The notes below the pieces were generated by a model, which made no database searches, was not told the origin of the DNA, and saw nothing but the letters and a program-made list of their open reading frames with translations. Of a stretch of DNA of 64,000 nt, positions 1 through 7,910 are shown one piece after another. Each line of letters starts with the position of its first letter. The stretch's first letter is position 1. Source of the DNA: Angustibacter luteus (GTDB taxonomy: Bacteria > Actinomycetota > Actinomycetes > Actinomycetales > Angustibacteraceae); NCBI RefSeq assembly GCF_039541115.1, contig NZ_BAABFP010000004.1, positions 1-64,000 of the forward strand. Direction: 5' to 3'. Both the position numbers and the translations under genes were made by a program.

Positions 1-2333
1 TCCGCCGCCGCGCGTTCCGCGGCCGCCCTCGCGGCCGCCTCGGCTGCCTCGGCCTGCTCAGCCGCGGCTCGGGCCGCCGCCTCGAGCTGCGCCTGCTGGC
101 GGGCCTGCTCGCGCGCGGCCTCCTCGGTGCGGCGCCGGGCCTGCCGCTCGGCGATCACCTGGGCCTCGACCTCGGCGTGGCGCTGGCGGTCGCGTTCGGC
201 CTGCTCCCGGGCCGCCAGCTCGGCGGCCTCGCGCTCCTCACGAGCGGCGCGCTCGGTGGCCGACTCGGGCAGCAGCGCCGTCAGCCGGTCCAGCACCTCG
301 CGATGGATCTGCTGCGGCCCCAGCGCGGCATCGACGACGAGATACCGGGACGGCGCCCGGCGGGCCAGCGCCAGGAAGCGCTCGCGGACCCGCGCGTGGA
401 ACTCGTCGGGCTCCTGCTCGAGCCGGTCGTGCTGGTCGTCGCGGCGTAGGCGGCCGATGTCCGGCTCGACGTCCAGCACGATGGTGAGGTCCGGAACCAG
501 ACCCTGGGTGGCCCAGCGCGACAGCTGCGCCACCTCCGCCGTGCCCAGGTCGCGGCCCGTGCCCTGGTAGGCCACGGAGGAGTCGCTGAACCGGTCGGTC
601 ACGACGACCTCGCCGGCCTCGAGCGCCGGGCGCACCACCGTCTCGACGTGGTGGGCGCGGTCGGCCGCGAACAGCAGCGCCTCGGCCCGCGGGGTCAGCT
701 CGCCGCCGTGCAGCAGCACCTCGCGCATCTTGACGCCGGCCTCGGTCGCGCCGGGCTCGTGCGTGAGCAGCGGGGTGTAGCCGTGCTCGGTGAGCCACTC
801 GCCGAGCAGTCGGACCTGGGTGGACTTGCCCGCGCCGTCGCCGCCCTCGAAGGCCACGAAGCGACCCGGGTACGCCGCCCGGCGGACCGGCGCGTCCTGC
901 AGCTGCCGCTGGGCGATCGCCTGGGCCAGGTCGCGGACCAGCGGGATGCCCCGACGGTCGTCCATCTGCCGGTACGACACGTAGCCGATCGCGATCGCAC
1001 CGAACCCGGCCAGCAGGAACGTGGCCATCACGCCGGTGTACGTGAGGCTGACGTCGTCGTTGATGTGCAACGTGGCCGGCAGGTTCAGCAGCTGGGACAG
1101 ACCCGCCGCCACGATGGGGCCGAGGGCCAGCACCGAGATCAGCACGACCCGGACCATCGACTGCACGAACGCGAAGGTGCGGCCGCGGATGTCGTCGCCG
1201 ACCTCGAGGCCGAGCAGGGTGTAGCCGGTGACCCACGCGGCACCGGCGCACGAGCCCAGACCGATCGTGAAGAAGACGGCGAGCGCGATGTTGGGGATGG
1301 CGGACAGCAGGATCAGCCAGCAGCCGGCCGCGGCGATCGACAGGCCGAACAGGCGGCGCCGGGAGAACTCGGCCAGCAGGCGGGGCGCCAGCCACATGCC
1401 GAGGGCCATCCCGAGGAAGACCGCCGCGAAGAGCGTGCCGTAGCCGGGCGACCCGGCCCCGAGCGCGCTGACGAACGCCGGCGCCAGCCCGATCACCAGA
1501 CCGCCGGCCGCGAACGCGCCGAGCATGCCGAGCACCAGGCCGCGGACCAGCGGCGTGCTCCCGATGTACTTCCAGCCCTCGACCGCCGTGCGCAGGATCG
1601 ACTCCTGCTTCGCGGTGTGGTTCGTGGTCTGCGGGAAGTCGAGCCGCCAGATCACCAGCGCGGACACCAGGAACGTCAGGGCGTTGGCGTACATTGCGAG
1701 GTAGGTCGGGTTCCCCTCGAGGTGGCTCCACACACCGTCGAGGACTCCGCTGGCCAGGGTCAGACCGGCAAACAGCAGCGCCGCGACGGGCGCCGAGCCG
1801 TAGGTCACGACCAGGCTCAGCTGGTTGGCCGCCTCGAGCCGCTTGCGGGGCACCAGGTTGGGCACCGTCGCGTCCTTCGCCGGCATCCAGAACAGCCCGA
1901 CGATCTCGACCAGCACCGTGGCGACGTACAGCCACCACAACGTGCCCACCAGGGGGATCGTGCAGAACAGCACGAAGCGCAGCACGTCGCCGTACACGAG
2001 CACGAGACGGCGGGACAGCCGGTCGGCCACCACCCCGGCCAGCGGCCCGAACAGCACCGCCGGCGCCAGGCGCAGGATGAACACCCCGGACACCGCGAGC
2101 AGCTTGCCGGACGAGGTGTCGGCCAGGGTCGAGGCGAGCGCCGTGGTGGCCAGCAGCCCCAGCCAGTCGCCCAGGCTGGACAGGCCCAGCGCGAGCCAGA
2201 GCCGGCGGAACGGCGTGATCGCCAGCACCGCACGGATGTCGTGGTCCGGCGGCTCCAGGGCGCTGGCTGGCAGACCGGCGTCGACAGCCTGCTCAGCAGG
2301 CGCCTCCGGCGGCCCGGGCAGGCTCGCGCTCAT
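1..2333 (-). CDS. tmk: MFS transporter fused to dTMP kinase (partial, 3' end beyond window)
   Basis: Bifunctional protein; at least 777 codons, and the end lies left of base 1. Residues about 30-470 are hydrophobic and resemble an MFS transporter (start MSASLPGPPEA, then about 12 membrane segments). Residues about 490-690 are thymidylate kinase, which phosphorylates dTMP to dTDP. The Walker A motif GGDGAGKST has its Lys near residue 503, and DRFSDSSVAYQG is near 580. From about 690 onward an Ala/Glu/Arg-rich helical tail, probably a coiled coil, runs off the window. MFS-dTMP kinase fusions are known in several actinomycete families; the transported substrate is unknown. ATG at 2333 was chosen as the first in-frame start. 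The gene lies 51 bp downstream of topA on the same strand, an arrangement common in Actinomycetota. Confidence 0.9.
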   Translation of the reverse strand, partial: MSASLPGPPEAPAEQAVDAGLPASALEPPDHDIRAVLAITPFRRLWLALGLSSLGDWLGLLATTALASTLADTSSGKLLAVSGVFILRLAPAVLFGPLAGVVADRLSRRLVLVYGDVLRFVLFCTIPLVGTLWWLYVATVLVEIVGLFWMPAKDATVPNLVPRKRLEAANQLSLVVTYGSAPVAALLFAGLTLASGVLDGVWSHLEGNPTYLAMYANALTFLVSALVIWRLDFPQTTNHTAKQESILRTAVEGWKYIGSTPLVRGLVLGMLGAFAAGGLVIGLAPAFVSALGAGSPGYGTLFAAVFLGMALGMWLAPRLLAEFSRRRLFGLSIAAAGCWLILLSAIPNIALAVFFTIGLGSCAGAAWVTGYTLLGLEVGDDIRGRTFAFVQSMVRVVLISVLALGPIVAAGLSQLLNLPATLHINDDVSLTYTGVMATFLLAGFGAIAIGYVSYRQMDDRRGIPLVRDLAQAIAQRQLQDAPVRRAAYPGRFVAFEGGDGAGKSTQVRLLGEWLTEHGYTPLLTHEPGATEAGVKMREVLLHGGELTPRAEALLFAADRAHHVETVVRPALEAGEVVVTDRFSDSSVAYQGTGRDLGTAEVAQLSRWATQGLVPDLTIVLDVEPDIGRLRRDDQHDRLEQEPDEFHARVRERFLALARRAPSRYLVVDAALGPQQIHREVLDRLTALLPESATERAAREEREAAELAAREQAERDRQRHAEVEAQVIAERQARRRTEEAAREQARQQAQLEAAARAAAEQAEAAEAAARAAAERAAA

Positions 2334-2384
2334 GTCAGCCACGCGGGAAGCCTACGTGAGACGGCAGACAGAGGGGCGCACCGC

Positions 2385-5246
2385 TCAGCCGCCCTTCTTG
2401 GCTGCCGTCTTCTTCGCCGCGGTCTTCTTCGCCGTGGTCTTCTTCGCGGCCGTCTTCTTCGCCGTGGTCTTCTTCGCGGCCGTCTTCTTGACCCCGCGCT
2501 TCTTGGCCGGTCCGCGCGCCCGCTTGTCGGCCAGCAGCTCGGCCGCTCGCTCCTGGGTGATGGTGGCGGGGTCGTCGTCCTTGCGCAGCGTGGCGTTGAC
2601 CTCGCCGTCGGTCACGTACGGGCCGAAGCGGCCGTCCTTGACCACGACCTGCTTGCCCGAGACCGGGTCGTCACCCAGCTCGCGCAGCGGGGCGCTCGCG
2701 GACTGACCGCGCCCGCGCTTGGGCTGGGCGTAGATCGCCAGCGCCTCCTCGAGAGTCACGTCGAACAGCTGTGCCTCACTGGTCAGCGACCGCGAGTCCG
2801 TGCCCTTCTTCAGGTACGGGCCGTAGCGGCCGTTCTGGGCGGTGATCTCGTCGCCCGACTCGGGGTCGTTGCCGACGATCCGGGGGAGCGAGAGCAGCCG
2901 CAGCGCGTCCTCGAGGGTGACGGACTCCGGTGACATGTCCTTGAACAGGCTGGCCGTGCGCCCCCGGGGCTTCGCCGCCTTCTTGGCGGCCTTCTTCGCC
3001 GTCTTCTTGGCGGCCTTCTTCTTCGGCTTGGCCTCGGTCTCGCCCTCGACGGTCTCGCTGGACGCGTCCTGCGCCCGGTCGCCCTCGTCACCGGAGTCGT
3101 CGGTGTCAGAGGCGTCCGGGACGTCGTCCGGGATGAGCTCGGTGACGTACGGGCCGTAGCGGCCGGCCTTGACGACGATGTCGCGTCCGGTCGCCGGGTC
3201 CTCGCCGAGCACGCGGCCGTCGTCCCCGCTCATCGTCAGCAGCTCGCGGGCCTTCTCGACGCTCAGCTCGTCCGGGGCCACGTCATCGGGCACCGTGGCG
3301 CGCTGCGGCTCGCCGTCCGGTCCGGTGACCTCGACGTACGGGCCGTAGCGACCGACCCGCAGGACGACCCCGTCGCCGAGCGGCACCGTGCTGATCTCGC
3401 GGGCGTCGATCTCGTCCAGGTCGCCCGCCAGGTCCTTGAGCCCTTCGAGCGCGGTGTCGGCGTCGCCGAAGTAGAACCGCTGCAACCAGCGCGAACGCTG
3501 CTCGTGGCCGTCCGCGATCTTGTCGAGGTCGCTCTCCATCGCGGCGGTGAAGTCGTAGTCGACCAGCCGGGCGAAGTGCTCCTCGAGCAGGCGGGTCACC
3601 GCGAAGGCGACCCAGTGCGGCACGAGGGCGGAGCCACGCGACCACACGTACCCGCGGTCCAGGATGGTCGAGATCGTCGAGGCGTACGTCGACGGGCGGC
3701 CGATGCCGCGCTCCTCGAGGGCCTTGACCAGGCTGGCCTCGGTGTAGCGCGGCGGCGGGCTCGTCTCGTGACCCGAGACGTCCAGCTCACGGGTCGAGAC
3801 GCCGTCACCGACCGCCAGCTGCGGCAGCCGGCGCTCGGCGTCCGCGCCGTCGCTGTCGCCGCGGACCTCGTCCCGGCCTTCCTCGTACGCCGCGAGGAAG
3901 CCGCGGAAGGTGATGACGGTGCCGCTGGCGCTGAACTCGGCGTCCCGGCCGTCGGTAGCCGTCGCGGCGAGCCGCACGGACGCGGTCGAGCCGCGCGCGT
4001 CGGCCATCTGGCTGGCCACCGTGCGCTTCCAGATCAGCTCGTAGAGGCGGAAGTCGTCGCCGCGCAGCTGCCCGGAAACCTGTGCAGGAGTGCGGAACCG
4101 GTCGCCGGCGGGCCGGATCGCCTCGTGCGCCTCCTGCGCGTTCTTGGACTTGTTCGCGTAGTGCCGCGGCTGGTCCGGCACGTACTGCGGGCCGTACAGC
4201 TCCGACGCCTGGCTGCGCGCGGCGGACAGCGCCTCGCTGGACAGCACCGTCGAGTCGGTGCGCATGTAGGTGATGAAACCGTTCTCGTACAACGACTGTG
4301 CGACGCGCATCGCGTGCCGGGACGAGAACCGCAGCTTGCGGCTCGCCTCCTGCTGCAGCGTCGAGGTGGTGAACGGCGCGGCCGGACGGCGGGTGTACGG
4401 CTTCTCGTCGACGCTGCGCACCGTGACGGTGACGTCGATCAGCGCCTGGGCGAGGGTGGTCGCGGCGCTCTGGTCGAGGTGGACGACGGCCCGCGAGCCG
4501 GTCTGCAGCTGGCCCAGGTCGTCGAAGTCCTTGCCGGTCGCCACCCGGGCGCCGTCGACCGAGGTCAGGCGAGCGCTGAAGGCGGTGTCGTCGTCCGAGG
4601 CGAACGTGCCCTGCAGGTCCCAGTAGGACGCCGAGCGGAACGCCATGCGCTCCCGCTCGCGCTCGACCACCATGCGGGTGGCCACCGACTGCACGCGGCC
4701 GGCCGACAGGCCCTGGCGGATCTTGCGCCACAGCACCGGGGAGACCTCGTAGCCGTACAGCCGGTCCAGGATGCGGCGGGTCTCCTGCGCGTCGACGAGC
4801 CGGTCGTCGATGTCGCGGGTGGTCTCGAGGGCGCGTTGCAGGGCCTCGCGGGTGATCTCGTGGAACACCATGCGCTTGACCGGGACCTTCGGCTGCAGCG
4901 CCTCGAGCAGGTGCCACGCGATGGCCTCGCCCTCGCGGTCCTCATCGGTGGCCAGGTAGAGCTCGTCGGCGTCCTTGAGCAACCGCTTCAGCTCGGCGAC
5001 CTTCTTGCGCTTGTCGGCATCGACCACGTAGTACGGCTCGAAGCCGTTCTCGAGGTCGACGGCGAACTTGCCGAACGGGCCCTTCTTCATGTCCGCCGGC
5101 AGCTCGGAGGGCTGGGGCAGGTCGCGGATGTGTCCCACGCTCGCCTCGACGTCGTAGCCCTCGCCGAGGTAGCCGGCGATGGTCTTGGCCTTCGCCGGGG
5201 ACTCGACGATGACGAGCCGGCGACGGCTGCTGGACGACGTGGCCAC
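2385..5246 (-). CDS. topA: DNA topoisomerase I (type IA)
   Basis: 953 aa. Relaxes negative supercoils by transient single-strand cleavage. The N-terminal TOPRIM domain begins RRRLVIVESPAKAKTI. The active-site Tyr lies in FITYMRTDST (Tyr327 from the chosen start), followed by the type IA core and four GRYGPY/GRFGPY-type repeats of the C-terminal domain. There are no Cys4 zinc fingers, as is usual in actinomycetes. The last 45 or so residues are KKTAAKKT-type lysine repeats, a DNA-binding tail known from mycobacterial TopA. The GTG start at 5246 is preferred over an upstream ATG because AAGGGGAG lies 4 bases before it and the protein then starts directly with the TOPRIM domain. A possible -10 (CATACT, minus strand, near 5318-5323) lies about 70 bases upstream. 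Confidence 0.97.
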   Translation of the reverse strand: MATSSSSRRRLVIVESPAKAKTIAGYLGEGYDVEASVGHIRDLPQPSELPADMKKGPFGKFAVDLENGFEPYYVVDADKRKKVAELKRLLKDADELYLATDEDREGEAIAWHLLEALQPKVPVKRMVFHEITREALQRALETTRDIDDRLVDAQETRRILDRLYGYEVSPVLWRKIRQGLSAGRVQSVATRMVVERERERMAFRSASYWDLQGTFASDDDTAFSARLTSVDGARVATGKDFDDLGQLQTGSRAVVHLDQSAATTLAQALIDVTVTVRSVDEKPYTRRPAAPFTTSTLQQEASRKLRFSSRHAMRVAQSLYENGFITYMRTDSTVLSSEALSAARSQASELYGPQYVPDQPRHYANKSKNAQEAHEAIRPAGDRFRTPAQVSGQLRGDDFRLYELIWKRTVASQMADARGSTASVRLAATATDGRDAEFSASGTVITFRGFLAAYEEGRDEVRGDSDGADAERRLPQLAVGDGVSTRELDVSGHETSPPPRYTEASLVKALEERGIGRPSTYASTISTILDRGYVWSRGSALVPHWVAFAVTRLLEEHFARLVDYDFTAAMESDLDKIADGHEQRSRWLQRFYFGDADTALEGLKDLAGDLDEIDAREISTVPLGDGVVLRVGRYGPYVEVTGPDGEPQRATVPDDVAPDELSVEKARELLTMSGDDGRVLGEDPATGRDIVVKAGRYGPYVTELIPDDVPDASDTDDSGDEGDRAQDASSETVEGETEAKPKKKAAKKTAKKAAKKAAKPRGRTASLFKDMSPESVTLEDALRLLSLPRIVGNDPESGDEITAQNGRYGPYLKKGTDSRSLTSEAQLFDVTLEEALAIYAQPKRGRGQSASAPLRELGDDPVSGKQVVVKDGRFGPYVTDGEVNATLRKDDDPATITQERAAELLADKRARGPAKKRGVKKTAAKKTTAKKTAAKKTTAKKTAAKKTAAKKGG

Positions 5247-5392
5247 GCTTCTCCCCTTGCTGAACGGACCGGCAGGGAGCACCCCACCGGGCACGACGGT
5301 AACGCCGCGGGACCGAGAGTATGCAATCGGCGTCCACAGCGGGGCCGACGAAGGTGATCTTGAAGCGGCACTTCTCGTGGTTGGCGGGTCGG

Positions 5393-6937
5393 TCAGGGGT
5401 GCTGCAGGAGCAGGTCGGCGACGAGGTGCCGCACGTCGGGTAGCAGCCGGGCGCGCAGGTCGGCCTCGGGCTCCTCCAGCAGCTGCGCCAGGGCCGCGAC
5501 GATCTGCCCGACGGACAGCTCGCCATCGCAGGCGCCGACCAGCCCGGCGAGAGCCGTGTCGGCCCGCACCACCCGCTGCAGGCCGCCACCCTGACGCAGC
5601 AGGATCACCTGCGGGTCCGCCGCGCCGGGCAGGGCGTGACGCTCCTCGGTGACGTCGGCAGCGACGGTCAGGTGGGCGGCCAGCAGGTCCTCGTCCGAGG
5701 TGCCACGCACCCAGGTCTCGGCGTCCAGGACGGCGGCGACGACGTCGCCCATGGGTCCGTCCAGCGGGCCGCGCAGCTCCTCGACCCGGTGCCAGCCCGG
5801 CTCGGCCCTGCGCAGCGTGACGACACCGAAGCCGACGGCCGCGACGCCGCGGGCCTCGAAGTCGTCCAGCCAGCCCTCGACCAGGTCGTCATGGGCGCCG
5901 GACCCCGGCAGGTGGCCACCGTCCCGGGCCCAGGTCTGCGCGTACTGGGCCGGGTCCTGCACCTCGCGCTGCACCACCCAGGCCTGGACGCCGTCCGGCA
6001 GCCACTCGCGCACCCGCTGCGCCCAGTCCTGTGCCTGCCCGTCGTCGTCCACCCGGTGCTCCCAGTTGCCGAGCAGCTGCGCCACACCACCCGGCGCGAG
6101 CACGTCGACGACTCCGCCGACCAGCCGGCGGACGACCTCGTCGCCGGCCAGGCCGCCGTCCCGGTACTCGTAGAGCGGCACGCCGGCCGCGCGCGGGGTG
6201 ATCACGAACGGCGGGTTGCTGACCACGAGGTCGAACCGCTCCCCGGCGACCGGCTCGAGCAGGTCGCCGCGGCGCAGCTGGAGGCGGCGGTCCGCGAACG
6301 GCCCGCCGACCACGGCCGCGTTGAGCCGGGCGTTGAAGTCGGCGAACGCGAGCGCCCGCTCGGAGGAGTCGGTGCCGAGCACGGACGTCGCGTGCCGGGC
6401 CGCGTGGAACGCCTGCACCCCGCACCCGGTGCCGAGGTCGAGGACGCTGCCGACGGGCGCCTGGACCGTCCACTGGGCCAGCGTGGTGGAGGCGCCGCCG
6501 ACCCCGAGGACGTGGTCCGCGGGCAGCGGGCCACCGGTGGCGAGCTCCCCGAGGTCGCACGCCAGCCACCACTGCACGTCGTCGGCCGCGTGCGGCCCCA
6601 GGTCGACCAGCGGGCGGGCGACGGGCGACGCGTCACTGCCGATGAGCTCGACGAGCCCGGCGTCCGCCGCCCCGCGGGACCCGGTGCGCGGCAGCGCCGC
6701 ATCCAGCGCCGCCGCTGCGACCGGCTCGCCCAGCACGAAGAGCCGGACCAGCACGGCCAGCGGGCGGTCGTCGCCCCGCAGCGCCCGGCGAGCCGCGATC
6801 GGCTCCTCCCGCAGCAGGGCGGACGACGCCTGTGGGCCCAGCAGGTCGCCGACGGCGTCGACGGTGAACGGTGCGAGGTCAGCCGCGAGGTCGCGGGCCG
6901 CCTGGTCGTCGGCGAACCGCGGCGCCGGCCGGCTCAT
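5393..6937 (-). CDS. Class I SAM-dependent methyltransferase (RsmC/PrmC-like core, actinobacterial DUF7059/DUF7782 type)
   Basis: 514 aa. SAM-binding motif I is VLDLGTGCG (about residues 165-173), and the substrate motif NPPF (241-244) in LVVSNPPFVIT is typical of N-methyltransferases that act on bases or glutamine. The first 140 residues look like a winged-helix-like N-terminal extension, and the last 150 form an actinobacteria-specific C-terminal domain. The substrate is not known; the NPPF motif favours an amino group in a nucleic acid or protein. The start at 6937 lies at the end of a chain of 14-bp ATGA-containing repeats that link it to the upstream CGNR gene, so the two are probably translationally coupled. 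No Shine-Dalgarno sequence is seen. It is separated from topA by 146 bp. Confidence 0.85.
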   Translation of the reverse strand: MSRPAPRFADDQAARDLAADLAPFTVDAVGDLLGPQASSALLREEPIAARRALRGDDRPLAVLVRLFVLGEPVAAAALDAALPRTGSRGAADAGLVELIGSDASPVARPLVDLGPHAADDVQWWLACDLGELATGGPLPADHVLGVGGASTTLAQWTVQAPVGSVLDLGTGCGVQAFHAARHATSVLGTDSSERALAFADFNARLNAAVVGGPFADRRLQLRRGDLLEPVAGERFDLVVSNPPFVITPRAAGVPLYEYRDGGLAGDEVVRRLVGGVVDVLAPGGVAQLLGNWEHRVDDDGQAQDWAQRVREWLPDGVQAWVVQREVQDPAQYAQTWARDGGHLPGSGAHDDLVEGWLDDFEARGVAAVGFGVVTLRRAEPGWHRVEELRGPLDGPMGDVVAAVLDAETWVRGTSDEDLLAAHLTVAADVTEERHALPGAADPQVILLRQGGGLQRVVRADTALAGLVGACDGELSVGQIVAALAQLLEEPEADLRARLLPDVRHLVADLLLQHP

Positions 6938-6979
6938 GCCGGCCCGCTCATGCCGGCCCGCTCATGCCGGCCCGCTCAT
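6934..6979 (-). repeat. 14-bp tandem repeat forming an ATGA stop/start relay
   Basis: On the minus strand ATGAGCGGGCCGGC occurs three times in tandem and a fourth partial copy (ATGAGCCGG) is the start of the methyltransferase gene. ATG positions are 6979, 6965, 6951 and 6937. The CGNR gene reads through copy 1 (codons for MSGPA) and stops at the TGA in copy 2. Copies 2 and 3 each encode a five-codon mini-ORF, again MSGPA, whose TGA overlaps the next ATG. Confidence 0.9.
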
Positions 6980-7570
6980 ACCGGCGGCCTTGCGGCGCGC
7001 GCGGTAGCTGCGCGTCTTCGCCTTGTTGCCGCAGCCCCACTCGCACCAGGTGCGGGAGCGGTTCTTGCTGGCGTCGAAGTAGGCCCACCCGCAGTCGTCG
7101 GCGGCGCACAGCTTCACCCGCCGCCAGGTGCCGTCGACCACGGCCGCGTTGACGGCGACGAGCAGCCGGGTGAGCGCGCCTGGGACACCGTCCAGCACCG
7201 GGACCAGGCCCGGCTGCGGGCTGTCCCCGGGGACGTCCCGGCCGCCCAGCCGCAGGGGCAGGCGCTCGGCGACCGCATCCAGCGCCGTGAAGTCGCCGGT
7301 GCCCTCGTGGTTGGCCGTGAACGCCGCCTGCAGGGCTTCGCGCAGCCGTCGGGCCACTGCCAGGTCGTCCGCGGTGGCCCGCATGGCTCCGGCCCCCAGG
7401 CCGTGCTCGGTCAGCCAGGCGTCGAGCTCGGCCGGGGTGGTCAGGTCGTCGGTGGCCAGCTCGTGGTCGATCGAGTTGGCGTAGCCGATCAGCAGCTCGA
7501 CGTGCGGCGGCCGGGGCGGCGTGGGCGGCGTGGGCGGCGTGGGCGGCCCGGGCGTGGGGGTGGTCGACAT
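6962..7570 (-). CDS. CGNR zinc-finger (ABATE domain) transcriptional regulator-like protein
   Basis: 202 aa. The N-terminus is Pro-rich with PTPP repeats (residues 5-22), then an ABATE domain (about 24-145), then a C-terminal zinc finger with C155, C160, C176 and C180 in the pattern C-x4-C...C-x3-C, ending CGNK where the family usually has CGNR. The family is common in actinomycetes, often beside transporter genes, and is assumed to bind nucleic acid; no ligand is known. Divergent from the small ORF at 7671 and 24 bp upstream of the methyltransferase gene. Its last codons lie inside a 14-bp repeat, so the C-terminal MSGPA may be a by-product of repeat expansion. Confidence 0.85.
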   Translation of the reverse strand: MSTTPTPGPPTPPTPPTPPRPPHVELLIGYANSIDHELATDDLTTPAELDAWLTEHGLGAGAMRATADDLAVARRLREALQAAFTANHEGTGDFTALDAVAERLPLRLGGRDVPGDSPQPGLVPVLDGVPGALTRLLVAVNAAVVDGTWRRVKLCAADDCGWAYFDASKNRSRTWCEWGCGNKAKTRSYRARRKAAGMSGPA

Positions 7571-7615
7571 GGCACCTCCATCCTACTCGCGACACCACCG
7601 TCAGCGTTTTGGGGG

Positions 7616-7644
7616 TTGCGATTCTTCCGACACCGGCATAACGT
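7616..7644 (+). promoter_or_regulatory. Sigma70-like promoter for the small ORF at 7671
   Basis: TTGCGA (7616-7621), a 17-bp spacer and TAACGT (7639-7644), followed by AGGGAGG (7658-7664) six bases before an ATG at 7671. This is the clearest canonical promoter plus ribosome binding site in the first 10 kb. Confidence 0.55.
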
Positions 7645-7670
7645 GATGACTGGTGTTAGGGAGGTTCACC

Positions 7671-7910
7671 ATGGCCAGCTTCATCACCGCCATCGCCATG
7701 CAGCAGCTGTCCGACATGGAGGGGCTGCGGCGCGATCTCGGGCGCAAAACGCGCTCGCCCCTCGGACGGCGGGCGTCCGAGAGGCGAGCGAGGCGAGCGG
7801 CTCAGCGGGTGACGGCGCGCTCCTCGGCGTCGTCGGCCTCGCCGGCCTCGTCAGCGACGCCGGGCTCCGCTCCCGCGTCGTCGGCCGCGTCGTCGGTCCG
7901 CACGGCCTGA
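7671..7910 (+). CDS. Small hypothetical protein, overlapping the 3' end of hppA
   Basis: 79 aa if read to the first stop. The start is well supported by AGGGAGG and a promoter. It begins MASFITAIAMQQLSDMEGLRRDLG, then becomes Arg-rich (from about residue 32). The second half is antisense to the acidic C-terminus of hppA and passes through the hairpin at 7752-7790, so only the first 25-30 codons look like real coding sequence. It may be a short leader peptide, a truncated gene, or a small amphipathic protein. No family is recognised. Confidence 0.4.
   Translation: MASFITAIAMQQLSDMEGLRRDLGRKTRSPLGRRASERRARRAAQRVTARSSASSASPASSATPGSAPASSAASSVRTA
7752..7790. terminator. Strong hairpin downstream of hppA
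   Basis: Arms of 17 bases (CGCTCGCCCCTCGGACG and its complement with one mismatch) around a GCGG-type loop, starting 12 bp after the hppA stop codon. Probably the intrinsic terminator of hppA. It also lies inside the small plus-strand ORF and could act in both directions. Confidence 0.65.

Noticed and set aside
648-2933. Long plus-strand frame of over 700 codons opposite the MFS-dTMP kinase and topA
   Set aside because: It is the reverse complement of two clear genes, rich in Arg, Gln, His and Asp, crosses their boundary and has no recognisable domain; open antisense frames are expected at this GC content.
6962-7570. CRISPR or other repeat array from the PTPP-coding and 14-bp repeats
   Set aside because: Repeats are short, contiguous and coding or junctional, without spacers.
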